From a virus: a stretch of 42,155 nucleotides of DNA. The notes below the pieces were generated by a model. It worked only from the letters and a program-made list of their open reading frames with translations, made no database searches and was not told the DNA's origin. The position numbers and the translations under genes were made by a program. The DNA lies in the IMG/VR virus record IMGVR_UViG_3300017742_000025, positions 1-42,155 of that record; one strand, given 5' to 3'. Below, piece after piece: positions 1 to 8,182 of this stretch (position 1 is the stretch's first letter; every line of letters starts with the position of its first letter).

Positions 1-1
1 A

Positions 2-142
2 GTCGATAACAACAAAACTAATGATAAAGTTATGAACATGGCATATAAAGATATACAAAAATTTAGTAAAAAACCAATTAAGAATTTCATTGCTAAGCAG
101 TGGATCGAAAACATGAAAGCCTTAGCGCGGAGTAAAAAATGA
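2..142 (+). CDS. 3' end of an unidentified protein (5' truncated by window)
   Basis: An open frame runs from the window edge to a TGA that overlaps the next ATG (ATGA). The visible 46 residues are lysine- and asparagine-rich and end in ALARSKK. Internal Met codons at 32 and 38 could also start a very short protein, but the frame is open to the edge, so it is treated as a truncated gene. Function is not recognisable. Coupling to the next gene by ATGA suggests one operon. Confidence 0.5.
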   Translation, partial: VDNNKTNDKVMNMAYKDIQKFSKKPIKNFIAKQWIENMKALARSKK

Positions 143-633
143 AAAAGTTTAAAGAATTAAGAGAGAGACTTGACCCAGAAGAATATGTTGTAGGGTCAGA
201 AAAGTCTAAATTCGGAGGCCATCGGGCTGAAATTAAAAACAAAAAAACTGGTAAAGTGATGTACCTTGGATCAGTTGGTTGGAAATCACCTAAAGACGCC
301 GAAGCTCATGCTCAAGCATACCTAGATGGATATGCTAGAGGGGGTGACCGTGGTGCTCAAAATAAATCATTCGATTTCATTAATAAAAATGGTTCAAAGG
401 TTGTTAAGGAAGATGTTACTGAAGCACTTGGTAACGATAACCCGAGCCATAGAGAAAAGCCTAGAATGGATAAAGATGGAACAGTCCATAATATTCCAGG
501 TAAAAAAGGTGGACTATCTGCGTATAGCATTAAGCCAAGACTTGATGGAAAAACTCTAAAGTTTGGTACTGTCGATCAGGAAGGTAATATCAAAGTTATG
601 ACAGTTCAAGAATTAGCAAAGGTATTAAAGTAA
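139..633 (+). CDS. hypothetical protein, 164 aa, structural-region
   Basis: Basic soluble protein starting MKKFKELRERL, an N-terminal style common among small structural proteins of marine T4-like phages (family impression from memory). It has no membrane segment and no recognised catalytic motif. The C-terminal half contains KKGGLSAYSIKPRLDGKTLKFGTVD, and GGLSA recurs in the protein encoded two genes downstream, hinting at a shared module or origin. It starts within the stop of the previous gene and ends in a TAATG overlap with the next, so it is translationally coupled. Function unknown. Confidence 0.75.
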   Translation: MKKFKELRERLDPEEYVVGSEKSKFGGHRAEIKNKKTGKVMYLGSVGWKSPKDAEAHAQAYLDGYARGGDRGAQNKSFDFINKNGSKVVKEDVTEALGNDNPSHREKPRMDKDGTVHNIPGKKGGLSAYSIKPRLDGKTLKFGTVDQEGNIKVMTVQELAKVLK

Positions 634-905
634 TGTCAGAATATAAAACAATGGGCCAGACGTATCGTGATGTTACTGAGGAGAGCGATGATATCAATGA
701 AGCTCCAATCGTAATGGATATCTCTGGTGCAGCAAGACTAATACTGAAATACTTAGACACTGACATTAATTCTAACCGAAATAATGAGAAGGGTCAAGCC
801 CTTCTTTCTAATCTGGCCAAACTAGCCGGACTGAATGCAACATTTAAAGGCCAAGGAAAAGGTCGCGTATTTGTTTGGGATCCTGCAAAGAGGAAAAAAC
901 TCTAA
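633..905 (+). CDS. hypothetical protein with possible prohead-protease site, 90 aa
   Basis: Starts in a TAATG overlap with the previous gene. Residues 21-24 read I-N-E-A, matching the T4 gp21 prohead-protease consensus (I/L)-x-E|(A/G) at about the position where T4 capsid-targeting sequences are cut. The mature remainder would be about 67 residues, basic at its end (GKGRVFVWDPAKRKKL). No enzyme motif is visible. Being packed with two other genes carrying the same kind of motif suggests a packaged internal head protein or a core component; this is inference. Confidence 0.7.
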   Translation: MSEYKTMGQTYRDVTEESDDINEAPIVMDISGAARLILKYLDTDINSNRNNEKGQALLSNLAKLAGLNATFKGQGKGRVFVWDPAKRKKL

Positions 906-1285
906 TGAGACACGTAGTAGAATTTAAGGATTATATTGTTGAACATTTCGGAATCTACGAAGGTGTTACCGTACCTTTAGATTCTCCAATGATTCAAGAA
1001 GAGCGAGAGCCAGAGTTAAATTCTCCTAAGAGGTCTGATGGTAAAAAGAAATACGTAGTTTATGTTAAGAATCCGAAGACTGGAAATATTAAGAAGATAG
1101 AATTCGGTGATGAAAAAGGCGGACTATCTGCCAAGATTAATGATCGTGATGCGGCTAAGAATTTTGCATCAAGACATAATTGTGATACAAAGAATGATAA
1201 GATGAGTGCTGGATATTGGTCATGTAGGCTTCCACAGTACGCTAAAGAGTTGGGGTTACAAGGTGGCGGAGATTACTTCTGGTAG
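905..1285 (+). CDS. candidate internal head or core protein, 126 aa
   Basis: The start at 905 is chosen over an in-frame upstream ATG at 875 because it forms a TAATG overlap with the preceding stop. Residues 17-20 are I-Y-E-G, a T4-type prohead-protease site, after an amphipathic leader (FKDYIVEHFG). The C-terminal domain reads KYVVYVKNPKTGNIKKIEFGD then NFASRHNCD and GYWSCRLPQYAKEL. I recall a very similar domain in many marine T4-like phage structural proteins, but its function is not known to me. Two cysteines and a histidine (RHNC, WSC) could bind metal. Confidence 0.75.
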   Translation: MRHVVEFKDYIVEHFGIYEGVTVPLDSPMIQEEREPELNSPKRSDGKKKYVVYVKNPKTGNIKKIEFGDEKGGLSAKINDRDAAKNFASRHNCDTKNDKMSAGYWSCRLPQYAKELGLQGGGDYFW

Positions 1286-1814
1286 GAATGTCAAACCTTA
1301 CGTCGACACTAAAAACGTAAGGACATTCGACCATACACAAGGCGGATATTTCTGGCACCGTGATCCAGAAGACCGTCAATTAAAAGTATTGAGCGGTGAT
1401 GGATGGCAATTCCAATTCGACGGGTGCCTTCCATTATTGTTGCGTGAAGGAATGGAATTAGATGTACCGTACGGGGTATATCATAGACTAATAAAAGGTA
1501 CAACGGACCTAAATGTGGAGATAACCAAAATGGCCCAACCGGACAATAACAATCGATTAGATCGAATCGAGGATAAGCTTGACCGCTTATCGGACGCGGT
1601 AGTTTCCCTAGCTAGGGCTGAGGAAAAAATTGCAGCGATCATGGTAAGTGTTCAAGCACAAAACGAAACGTTGATTGGTTTAGGCCGTAGGATTGACTCC
1701 GTTGAAGTGAATACCACTAAGAATACAACTAATATAAGTACAATTAGTAAAATGTTTTGGATATTAATAGCGGCAGCAGTCGGTACAATATCCACAATGC
1801 TATTAAATCTATAA
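1263..1814 (+). CDS. cupin-like domain plus coiled coil and C-terminal membrane anchor
   Basis: The frame is open from a GTG at 1206; the GTG at 1263 is used here because it reduces overlap with the upstream gene, but the true start is uncertain. Residues about 20-85 resemble a small cupin (FWHRDPEDRQ, then GDGWQFQFDG, REGMELDVPYGVYHRLIKG). A heptad-rich coiled coil follows (LDRIEDKLDRLSDAVVSL), then a single C-terminal membrane segment (FWILIAAAVGTISTML), a layout like XhlA-type membrane proteins. An internal in-frame ATG at 1530 has GGAG at 1517-1520, nine bases upstream, so the coiled-coil/membrane part could also be made alone (94 aa). Confidence 0.6.
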   Translation: MAEITSGRNVKPYVDTKNVRTFDHTQGGYFWHRDPEDRQLKVLSGDGWQFQFDGCLPLLLREGMELDVPYGVYHRLIKGTTDLNVEITKMAQPDNNNRLDRIEDKLDRLSDAVVSLARAEEKIAAIMVSVQAQNETLIGLGRRIDSVEVNTTKNTTNISTISKMFWILIAAAVGTISTMLLNL

Positions 1815-1835
1815 TCAAATAAGGAAAATTTTAAA

Positions 1836-2735
1836 ATGAAAAAGATTACACAAGAATTGACTGCCGCTGCTACGCTTATCCTAGAGGGTAAAAAAGTAAA
1901 GGTAGACGAAGTAAAATATCCTCACGATATGTTTCATCCAGAAACTGGTGAGAAAAAAGTAGCCAAAGATGAAGCCGAGCACACCGCTCTGGCTGATAAG
2001 GGTTATACACACGATAAGCCTGAGGTTGATGAAGTTGCTGAGCCTGAAGCAAAGGGTGAAAAAGACTTTAAAGCCAAGCATGTCGTTAAGAAATCTGGTG
2101 CCGAATCTGACGGTACCATTGTAAAAGAAGAAACTCGTGAATCATATCACGACTATATGGCACGTAGAATCAAAGAAGATAACGTGGATGTATTAGGCGA
2201 AGCATATAATAAGGCGAAAGAGTTAAGAAGCATTAAAGCCATGAGGGATTTATATAATAAAGCCTCAAGAACAAAATTTGGTGTATCTGATAATGACTCG
2301 GAAGCACTGAATAATATCAATATGGCTTTAGACACTCTATCTGACGCGATTGCTGATTACGAAGATGAAATTGCAGACGGAGTACACGAAGCAAAAATGA
2401 TTGAAGGTGTTATGTCGGAAATTGACCAAATGATACAAGATGGTCATACTGCAAAAGATATCGCTAAGAAGCTTAAAGTTGATGTTAAGTCCATTATGAA
2501 AATCACCGGCCTGAAAGAAGAGGCTGAGTTGTGTGAAGAATGCGGTAAAGTCCATGAAGGCAAATGTGATCCTGTTGGAGAAGAATCTGAAAAACAAAAG
2601 AAATATCAGGCATTCTTCAAGAAAGCACTTGCTAAGTTTGGCGTTAAGTCACCTTCTGAGCTTGAAAAAGATAAGCGTAGTGAGTTCTTTGATTACATCG
2701 ATGCGAATTACGAGGCAGATAACGAAAGCGACTAG
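1836..2735 (+). CDS. candidate prohead core or internal head protein, 299 aa
   Basis: Very charged protein with an N-terminal leader ending I-L-E|G at residues 15-18, a good match to the T4 gp21 cleavage rule. A HPETGEKKVAKDEAEHTALADKGYTHDKP module follows, then helical segments, a short helix-turn-helix-like stretch (IQDGHTAKDIAKKLKVDV), a CEECGKVHEGKC cysteine cluster able to bind zinc, and a C-terminal module KYQAFFKKALAKFGVKSPSEL ending YIDANYEADNE. I recall the last module in several marine myovirus structural proteins. AAGGAA lies upstream of the ATG. The most likely role is scaffold or packaged protein; no enzyme motif is seen. Confidence 0.7.
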   Translation: MKKITQELTAAATLILEGKKVKVDEVKYPHDMFHPETGEKKVAKDEAEHTALADKGYTHDKPEVDEVAEPEAKGEKDFKAKHVVKKSGAESDGTIVKEETRESYHDYMARRIKEDNVDVLGEAYNKAKELRSIKAMRDLYNKASRTKFGVSDNDSEALNNINMALDTLSDAIADYEDEIADGVHEAKMIEGVMSEIDQMIQDGHTAKDIAKKLKVDVKSIMKITGLKEEAELCEECGKVHEGKCDPVGEESEKQKKYQAFFKKALAKFGVKSPSELEKDKRSEFFDYIDANYEADNESD

Positions 2736-2772
2736 TCAAATCTAATATTTAATTAGTAATATATACTACATG

Positions 2773-3141
2773 ATGAAAATATTTGACGCACTTACGAATA
2801 AAAACTTTGCGCTCTTCGCCGCTAACCACTATAATAATCCAGAGTGTGTTGACGTCGAAGAGTTCAAAGAAGACTTAAGCCGATTTAAATACTTAAAGAG
2901 GCTGTTAAGACGATACGAGGTTGATGGTGATCTACAAGAACGATTAATTATCAATCATCTTATTGTATTATATAATGTATTCGGGATTGAACCCACGAAT
3001 AGAATGTTGATGTTTAAAATACCAGAGTCTCGACTCACATATATTAAACCATTCATGCTATTCTTGAACTATATCCGGGATACAGACCTTATTGACGTCC
3101 CTATGGATGATATAATAGTAGAGAGATTGAGGAATCTATAA
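2773..3141 (+). CDS. conserved phage protein of unknown function, 122 aa
   Basis: Alpha-helical soluble protein starting MKIFDALTNKNFALFAANHYNNPEC, with FKYLKRLLRRYEVDGDLQERL and NHLIVLYNVFGIEPTNRMLMF. This pattern is familiar from marine T4-like phages as a conserved gene of unknown function (memory, no search). A second ATG lies three bases upstream at 2770. The stop directly abuts the ATG of the next gene at 3142. No catalytic residues are apparent. Confidence 0.8.
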   Translation: MKIFDALTNKNFALFAANHYNNPECVDVEEFKEDLSRFKYLKRLLRRYEVDGDLQERLIINHLIVLYNVFGIEPTNRMLMFKIPESRLTYIKPFMLFLNYIRDTDLIDVPMDDIIVERLRNL

Positions 3142-3738
3142 ATGCAAATAAAAGAAGGTATCATATCGCGCTCCGCAGATTTGTTCTATGCGTTTAGATT
3201 CCTTAAGCTTCTTACGACTCCATGGGAAAAAATGACGGCATATGAGCAAGGAGTCATTGACGCAAACGGAAAAGTTATTAAAAAGCCGTCTGAAAGATCT
3301 AATGAGGATAAGTCGTCATATACTGTATTTCATAAATTAGTATTCAACGTTAAGAGACTGTTAGGAAAGCTACCATTTGGTAAGACTAAACTTGCTAGTT
3401 ATGCGGCTGCGTTATTTCTAATTAAAGAACATACCGGAATGTCCGAGGACCGGATTAGAAAAACCCTCGAAGATATTTTTGATGAACCACTCGATACAAC
3501 GATTTCAGAAAATACTTGGTATGAGTCTGATATTGGTTTGTCTCAGGGTGTATACGTACTAAGAACTGACGTAGTATCGCCGATAACTGGTGATACTATT
3601 GCAAAAGAAAATAGTAAAGTCGTGGTGGAATCTACAACTCCTCCAGTAACACGTTTTCTAGGCCACAATATCTATGAAGTACTTCACGCCAAAACAAAAC
3701 AAAAGATATATATTACTAATGGAGATATTTCAAGATGA
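3142..3738 (+). CDS. conserved marine T4-like phage protein, 198 aa
   Basis: Begins one base after the previous stop. The N-terminus holds an amphipathic segment (LFYAFRFLKLLTTPWEKMTAYEQGVID), followed by a helical region (AALFLIKEHTGMSEDRIRKTLEDIF) and a C-terminal beta-rich part (YVLRTDVVSP ... KVVVESTTPP ... KTKQKIYITNGDISR). It resembles a conserved, probably virion-associated family of marine myoviruses; no activity can be assigned. It overlaps the next gene by 4 bases (ATGA). Confidence 0.75.
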   Translation: MQIKEGIISRSADLFYAFRFLKLLTTPWEKMTAYEQGVIDANGKVIKKPSERSNEDKSSYTVFHKLVFNVKRLLGKLPFGKTKLASYAAALFLIKEHTGMSEDRIRKTLEDIFDEPLDTTISENTWYESDIGLSQGVYVLRTDVVSPITGDTIAKENSKVVVESTTPPVTRFLGHNIYEVLHAKTKQKIYITNGDISR

Positions 3739-3941
3739 AAAAAACATTTAAAGACGTGTGGGAAACCGCCGCAAATGCTGCAGGATCGGGTGAAGTTTCA
3801 ATGCCGGCCGACGTGCAAATGGATAAAGAAAAAAAGAAAAAAGAAAAAAAGCAACGCTTGTACGACGGTAGAACACGCGAAGGCCGAGAAATGTTTAGAA
3901 GAATCTTAGCACGTAGGGAAGCAAGACTCAATGCTGAGTAA
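3735..3941 (+). CDS. small lysine/arginine-rich protein, 68 aa
   Basis: Coupled to the previous gene through ATGA. A short acidic N-terminus is followed by a highly basic stretch (KEKKKKEKKQ, then YDGRTREGREMFRRILARREARL). The charge suggests nucleic-acid or core binding, but no fold is recognised. Its end overlaps the start of the i-spanin gene by 11 bases. Function unknown. Confidence 0.7.
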   Translation: MKKTFKDVWETAANAAGSGEVSMPADVQMDKEKKKKEKKQRLYDGRTREGREMFRRILARREARLNAE

Positions 3942-4317
3942 AGTATTAATTGGTATGATGCTGATGATGGGCATCGGTGGATATTTTTATTATACCACAA
4001 CCAAGGCAGAACTAATAACATTGCGTGATTTGAATAAAGCATATGAATTAAAGATTGACACTCAAGAAGATACTATCAACAGAATTCAAAACTCATATGC
4101 AGTTCAGACAGAATCACTTAATGAAATAATCCAACAAAACCAAGATATCCAGGCTGAGATGACTAGATACTTGGATATATTTAAAAGACATGATCTAGCA
4201 AAAATCTCTGCGGCGAAACCAGGGCTAATTGAAACTAGAGTTAATGGAGCTACAAAAGATGTATTTGACTCACTTGAGAATGATAGCGACTTTAGTATTA
4301 CTGACGTCAGTAACTAG
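3931..4317 (+). CDS. Rz-like inner-membrane spanin (i-spanin)
   Basis: One N-terminal membrane segment (VLIGMMLMMGIGGYFYYTT, residues 4-22) is followed by a periplasmic coiled coil (LRDLNKAYELKIDTQEDTINRIQNSY ... EIIQQNQDIQAEM), the Rz topology (N-in, C-out). At 128 aa it has the usual length. The 3' end carries, in another frame, the start of a lipobox protein, the classical overlapping Rz/Rz1 arrangement. Together with the lipoprotein it is expected to fuse inner and outer membranes in the last step of lysis. Assignment rests on topology and context rather than sequence identity. Confidence 0.8.
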   Translation: MLSKVLIGMMLMMGIGGYFYYTTTKAELITLRDLNKAYELKIDTQEDTINRIQNSYAVQTESLNEIIQQNQDIQAEMTRYLDIFKRHDLAKISAAKPGLIETRVNGATKDVFDSLENDSDFSITDVSN

Positions 4318-4687
4318 TGGTTGCGCCTTACTAACTCCAAAACCGATTCCGGTTGAAATTAAAACAGTACCCGTTAGAGTTCCAATCACTCAGCCTACCT
4401 TACCACGTAAGATAGACATGAAAGAACCGTATTGGTTTGTTGTGTCTGAAAAGAACCTGGATGAATTCCTCGCAAAGAATAAGAAAGAATCAAATGGTGT
4501 ATTCTTTGCCATGTCGGCAGGGGACTATGAATTAATGGCGTATAACTTACAGGAGATTAAGAGGTACGTAAAAGAACTAAAAGCAGTTGTAATATATTAT
4601 AAGAAGGTGACAACATACGAAGATGAACCAGACAATGAAGAGAATAGCGGAGGCGATAATGCCACAACCACAAACAAAGGGAACTGA
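4259..4687 (+). CDS. Rz1-like outer-membrane lipoprotein spanin (o-spanin)
   Basis: Signal peptide MYLTHLRMIATLVLLTSVTSGC ends in a lipobox-like TSGC, giving Cys22 as the lipidated residue. The mature start is proline-rich (LLTPKPIPVEIKTVPVRVPITQP), typical of Rz1 proteins, and a longer periplasmic domain follows. The start at 4259 is chosen because GGAG lies at 4246-4249, nine bases upstream; 4280 is an alternative without a good ribosome site. The first 59 bases overlap the i-spanin gene in another frame. The size (142 aa) is larger than coliphage Rz1, as in many marine phages. Confidence 0.8.
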   Translation: MYLTHLRMIATLVLLTSVTSGCALLTPKPIPVEIKTVPVRVPITQPTLPRKIDMKEPYWFVVSEKNLDEFLAKNKKESNGVFFAMSAGDYELMAYNLQEIKRYVKELKAVVIYYKKVTTYEDEPDNEENSGGDNATTTNKGN

Positions 4688-5432
4688 GTGTACACTTGGT
4701 GAAATAAGTCTTATCGCGGCTAAATTAGCCCAGTTGGCTTACAATAATCACGATGACTGTAAACCTATAGTAAAGCAATTAGGTTTTACATCATCAAAAC
4801 TATTAGCAAAAGATGGAGCAGAGTGTCTAGTTGTTCGCAACAGGTACGATATGTGGATTGCTTTTAGGGGAACAGAACCTACAAAGTTTAATGACGTCAT
4901 GGCAGACCTGAAGGTCTTTAAGAATAGCGCGATAGCCGGCGGTAGGGTACATGGGGGATTTCAAGATGAAGTCAATGATCTATGGCCATTCGTACTTGCT
5001 GAACTAGAACAGAACCAGCAACTTAAAAACCCAAAAAACGTTTATATGACTGGACATTCACTCGGCGCGGCTATGGCTACAATTAGTGCCAGTCGTTATA
5101 CTCCTAAAGCATTATTTACATTTGGGTCACCTCGCGTTGGCGGTGGAAGATTCATCAAGAATATAGATTGTGAACATCACCGATTTGTTAACAATAATGA
5201 TATTGTAACTAAAGTACCTCCCGCTGCACTTACATTTAAACACCATGGAACGCTTCAATATTTTAATGCCTATGGTAACCTAAGAAGACTTACAGGGTGG
5301 CAAGCGGTGAAAGATATGTTTCGTGGTATATGGGCTGGATGGAAACGTGGAAAATTCTTTGACATGCTAACAGACCATTCTATGATTAAGTACGTTGAAT
5401 ACATAGACAATAATAAGGAGGATATATCATAA
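4659..5432 (+). CDS. class 3 lipase (alpha/beta hydrolase)
   Basis: Lipase_3-type serine hydrolase of 257 aa. The nucleophile elbow GHSLGAA gives Ser134. The catalytic Asp is probably Asp181 in NNNDIVTKVPP and the His His240 in TDHSMIKYVEY. FRGTE at 69-73 and VHGGF at 98-102 are the usual oxyanion and lid-side motifs. The start at 4659 has GCGGAGG five bases upstream and is preferred over 4623. No signal peptide is seen, so it acts in the cytoplasm until lysis or is carried elsewhere. Adjacency to the spanins suggests a role in membrane breakdown. Confidence 0.85.
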   Translation: MPQPQTKGTECTLGEISLIAAKLAQLAYNNHDDCKPIVKQLGFTSSKLLAKDGAECLVVRNRYDMWIAFRGTEPTKFNDVMADLKVFKNSAIAGGRVHGGFQDEVNDLWPFVLAELEQNQQLKNPKNVYMTGHSLGAAMATISASRYTPKALFTFGSPRVGGGRFIKNIDCEHHRFVNNNDIVTKVPPAALTFKHHGTLQYFNAYGNLRRLTGWQAVKDMFRGIWAGWKRGKFFDMLTDHSMIKYVEYIDNNKEDIS

Positions 5433-5785
5433 TGTATTGGTTTGTTTTAAAAGCTATGATGAGTAGCATTATCGGAAGTTCATTTTATCAATGGTGGCAA
5501 GGTACTCGTATGGGTATCTGGTTCCAAAAGCACGTAGACGCATTCATGCAACATATCGCAACTAAGTACGATATTGACGTTGCAAAGAAAGATGCAAAAT
5601 TCCAAAAACAATTTCCACTCATAGCGGAAAGACTCAAACTATTAGAAAACGATAGTCATCCTCCTGTCGCACCTAAAGGGGCAACAGAATTAATCGACCG
5701 CATTAATGCAATTAGTGCTAGGCTCGACGAAGTTGAAAAATCCAAATGCGGTTGTACAAAAAAATCTTCAAAAAAGAAAAAATAG
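5432..5785 (+). CDS. small membrane-associated protein, 117 aa
   Basis: Starts in a TAATG overlap with the lipase stop. The N-terminus is hydrophobic and aromatic (MYWFVLKAMMSSIIGSSFYQWWQGT), then helical (KHVDAFMQHIATKYDIDVAKKDAKF) with a coiled-coil stretch (IDRINAISARLDEVEK) and a lysine tail with CGC. It looks membrane-anchored or virion-associated. It ends the lysis operon. Not a convincing holin because only one hydrophobic segment is present. Confidence 0.7.
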   Translation: MYWFVLKAMMSSIIGSSFYQWWQGTRMGIWFQKHVDAFMQHIATKYDIDVAKKDAKFQKQFPLIAERLKLLENDSHPPVAPKGATELIDRINAISARLDEVEKSKCGCTKKSSKKKK

Positions 5786-5788
5786 TTA

Positions 5789-5817
5789 TGTACATTCACA
5801 GTTAACTGTGGTATAAT
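5789..5817 (+). promoter_or_regulatory. early-type promoter upstream of nrdA
   Basis: TGTACA (-35, 5789-5794), 17 bp, TATAAT (-10, 5812-5817) preceded by TGG (extended -10). The spacer holds a perfect 14-bp palindrome CACAGTTAACTGTG (5797-5810). It belongs to the ten-member promoter set of this window. Confidence 0.8.
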
Positions 5818-5871
5818 ACATACATAATAACACAACATTTTAAACAACGCAACCCGTTAGGATAATTCGTA

Positions 5872-8169
5872 ATGATTTTAAACGTCACTAAAAGAGACGG
5901 AAGTCTCCAACCGTTCGACCTTGAAAAAGTGCATAAAGTATTAGAATGGGCTACTGACGGTATTGCCGCAGTGTCCATCTCACAGATTGAACTAAAAGCT
6001 AACATCCAGTTATATGATAAGATTCCTGCATATGATATTCATGAACTACTCATCAAGTCATCCGCAGAACTTATTTCTGAGTCAACCCCAAACTATCAAT
6101 TTGTCTCTGCCCGGCTAGTCAACTATAAGCTTCGGAAAGAAGTATATGGTGACTATAAGCCATGGCCACTGAGAAAAATCATTATTGAAAACGTTTCAAA
6201 GAATATCTACGATGGTGGAATCATGGAGTCTTATACTTCTGAGGAAATCGATGAACTAGATGCTTATATCAAACATGAACGTGATGACACATTTACGTAT
6301 GTTGGTATGGAACAGTTCCGTGGTAAATATTTGGTTCAGAATCGTAAGACCAAAGAAATCTATGAAACTCCACAGATTTTATATATGATGGTTGCGGCAA
6401 CATTGTTTGCAAATTACCCCAAAGAAACCAGAGCACAATACGTTAAGGATTATTACGATGCAATCTCACTCTTTTATATCTCACTCCCAACACCAATCAT
6501 GGCAGGTGTTAGAACATCGACTCGTCAGTTTTCTTCATGTGTTCTCATTGAATCAGGAGATTCTCTTGATTCCATTAATGCTACTGCTACGTCTATAGTA
6601 AAATATATTTCGAAGAAGGCTGGTATTGGTATTGGCGCTGGTTCTATTCGAGCCGCTGGTGCTCAAGTAGGTGACGGTTCTATTGTTCACACCGGTTTAA
6701 TTCCATTCTTAAAATATTTTCAGTCCGCGGTAAAGTCTTGTTCACAAGGCGGAGTACGTGGTGGCGCCGCAACTGTTTATGTTCCTATGTGGCACTATGA
6801 ATTTGAAGACCTTGTTGTATTGAAAAACAATAAAGGCACTGAAGAGAACAGGGTCCGTCATATGGATTATGCATTCCAAGTAAATAAACTGATGTATGAA
6901 CGCTTATTGAGTAATGGTAATATCACATTCTTTGACCCGAACGATGTACCAGGTTTATACGATACATTCTTTTCGGACCAAGATAAGTTTAAAGAACTTT
7001 ACGAAAAATACGAAAAGACTCGCTCTATTCGTAAGAAGACAATGACTGCGGTTGAAGCATTCTCTCAGTTATTGAAAGAACGTAAAGATACTGGACGTAT
7101 CTATGTAATGAATGTTGACCATGCCAATGAGCACGGTGCATTTGACCCTGAGGTTGCACCAATTCGTATGAGTAATTTGTGTGTAGAGATTAATCTTCCA
7201 ACTAAACCATTACAATCATACGACGATGAAGATGGTGAAATTAGTCTATGTACATTGTCGGCAATCAATTGGGGTCTCATTAATGAACCATCAGAGTTTG
7301 AGAAATACTGTACTCTTGCGGTTCGTGGTTTAGATGAACTTCTTGATTACCAGGAATATCCGGTTAAAGCCGCATACAAATCTACAATGGCACGTCGACC
7401 GTTAGGTGTTGGTATTATCAACCTTGCATACTTCCTTGCCAAACGTGGTATGAAGTATGATGAGTCTGCATATGAAACAGTAGATGAATACGCCGAAGCA
7501 TGGTCATATTATCTCATTAAAGCATCGGCCGATCTTGCTAAAGAAAAAGGTAAAATAAGTGCAAATAATGATACAAAATATGCCCGTGGAGTGTTTCCAA
7601 ATGATACATATAAACGTGCAGTAGATAGTATAACAGAGCACCGGGTACGTCTTCCGTGGACTGAGTTGGGTTGCCAACTAAGAGAAACAGGCATTCGTAA
7701 TTCCACTCTCATGGCGTTGATGCCAGCAGAAACAAGTGCACAGATTAGTAATAGTACGAATGGCATTGAACCTCCAAGAGCCTTGGTATCATATAAACAA
7801 AGTAAAGATGGGGTCATGGCTCAGGTAGTCCCTGGGTACCACCACCTCAAAAATAAATATGACCTATTATGGGACCAAGACTCTCCGGATGGTTATCTGG
7901 CTATCTGCGCTATTTTGCAAAAATACGTTGACCAAGGAATCAGCGTTAATACTTCCTATAATCCTGCGAAGTTTGAAGATTCAAAGATTCCGATGTCAGT
8001 GCTTATCAAAGACCTAGTAACGGCTTACAAGTACGGTCTAAAACAACTATACTATTTTAACACCCACGACGGTGCGGGAGAGATGACTGATACGGAAACT
8101 CACCACACGTACGAGGGCACTTCTCCGACTGAGGTTGAAGAGGAAGACTGCGATTCATGTACAATATAA
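5872..8169 (+). CDS. nrdA: ribonucleoside-diphosphate reductase class I, alpha subunit
   Basis: Reduces ribonucleoside diphosphates to deoxy forms together with NrdB; cytoplasmic. Length (765 aa) matches class Ia NrdA. It has an N-terminal ATP-cone (VTKRDGSLQPFDLEKVHKVL), NLCVEINLPT, RRPLGVGIINLAYF, and the MPAETSAQISNSTNGIEPPRA loop. The C-terminus EEDCDSCTI carries the CxxC pair that exchanges disulfides with glutaredoxin, which is encoded two genes downstream. A TGTACA/TATAAT promoter directly precedes it, implying early expression for nucleotide supply to replication. Confidence 0.97.
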   Translation: MILNVTKRDGSLQPFDLEKVHKVLEWATDGIAAVSISQIELKANIQLYDKIPAYDIHELLIKSSAELISESTPNYQFVSARLVNYKLRKEVYGDYKPWPLRKIIIENVSKNIYDGGIMESYTSEEIDELDAYIKHERDDTFTYVGMEQFRGKYLVQNRKTKEIYETPQILYMMVAATLFANYPKETRAQYVKDYYDAISLFYISLPTPIMAGVRTSTRQFSSCVLIESGDSLDSINATATSIVKYISKKAGIGIGAGSIRAAGAQVGDGSIVHTGLIPFLKYFQSAVKSCSQGGVRGGAATVYVPMWHYEFEDLVVLKNNKGTEENRVRHMDYAFQVNKLMYERLLSNGNITFFDPNDVPGLYDTFFSDQDKFKELYEKYEKTRSIRKKTMTAVEAFSQLLKERKDTGRIYVMNVDHANEHGAFDPEVAPIRMSNLCVEINLPTKPLQSYDDEDGEISLCTLSAINWGLINEPSEFEKYCTLAVRGLDELLDYQEYPVKAAYKSTMARRPLGVGIINLAYFLAKRGMKYDESAYETVDEYAEAWSYYLIKASADLAKEKGKISANNDTKYARGVFPNDTYKRAVDSITEHRVRLPWTELGCQLRETGIRNSTLMALMPAETSAQISNSTNGIEPPRALVSYKQSKDGVMAQVVPGYHHLKNKYDLLWDQDSPDGYLAICAILQKYVDQGISVNTSYNPAKFEDSKIPMSVLIKDLVTAYKYGLKQLYYFNTHDGAGEMTDTETHHTYEGTSPTEVEEEDCDSCTI

Positions 8170-8182
8170 AGGTAACAAATTA

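Noticed and set aside
3133-3145. TATAAATG as a late promoter
   Set aside because: One mismatch, and it covers the start codon of the 3142 gene, so it could not drive that gene.
5656-6005. Minus-strand frames over 5432 gene and nrdA start
   Set aside because: They overlap a promoter and two supported genes, with no start signal; treated as shadows.
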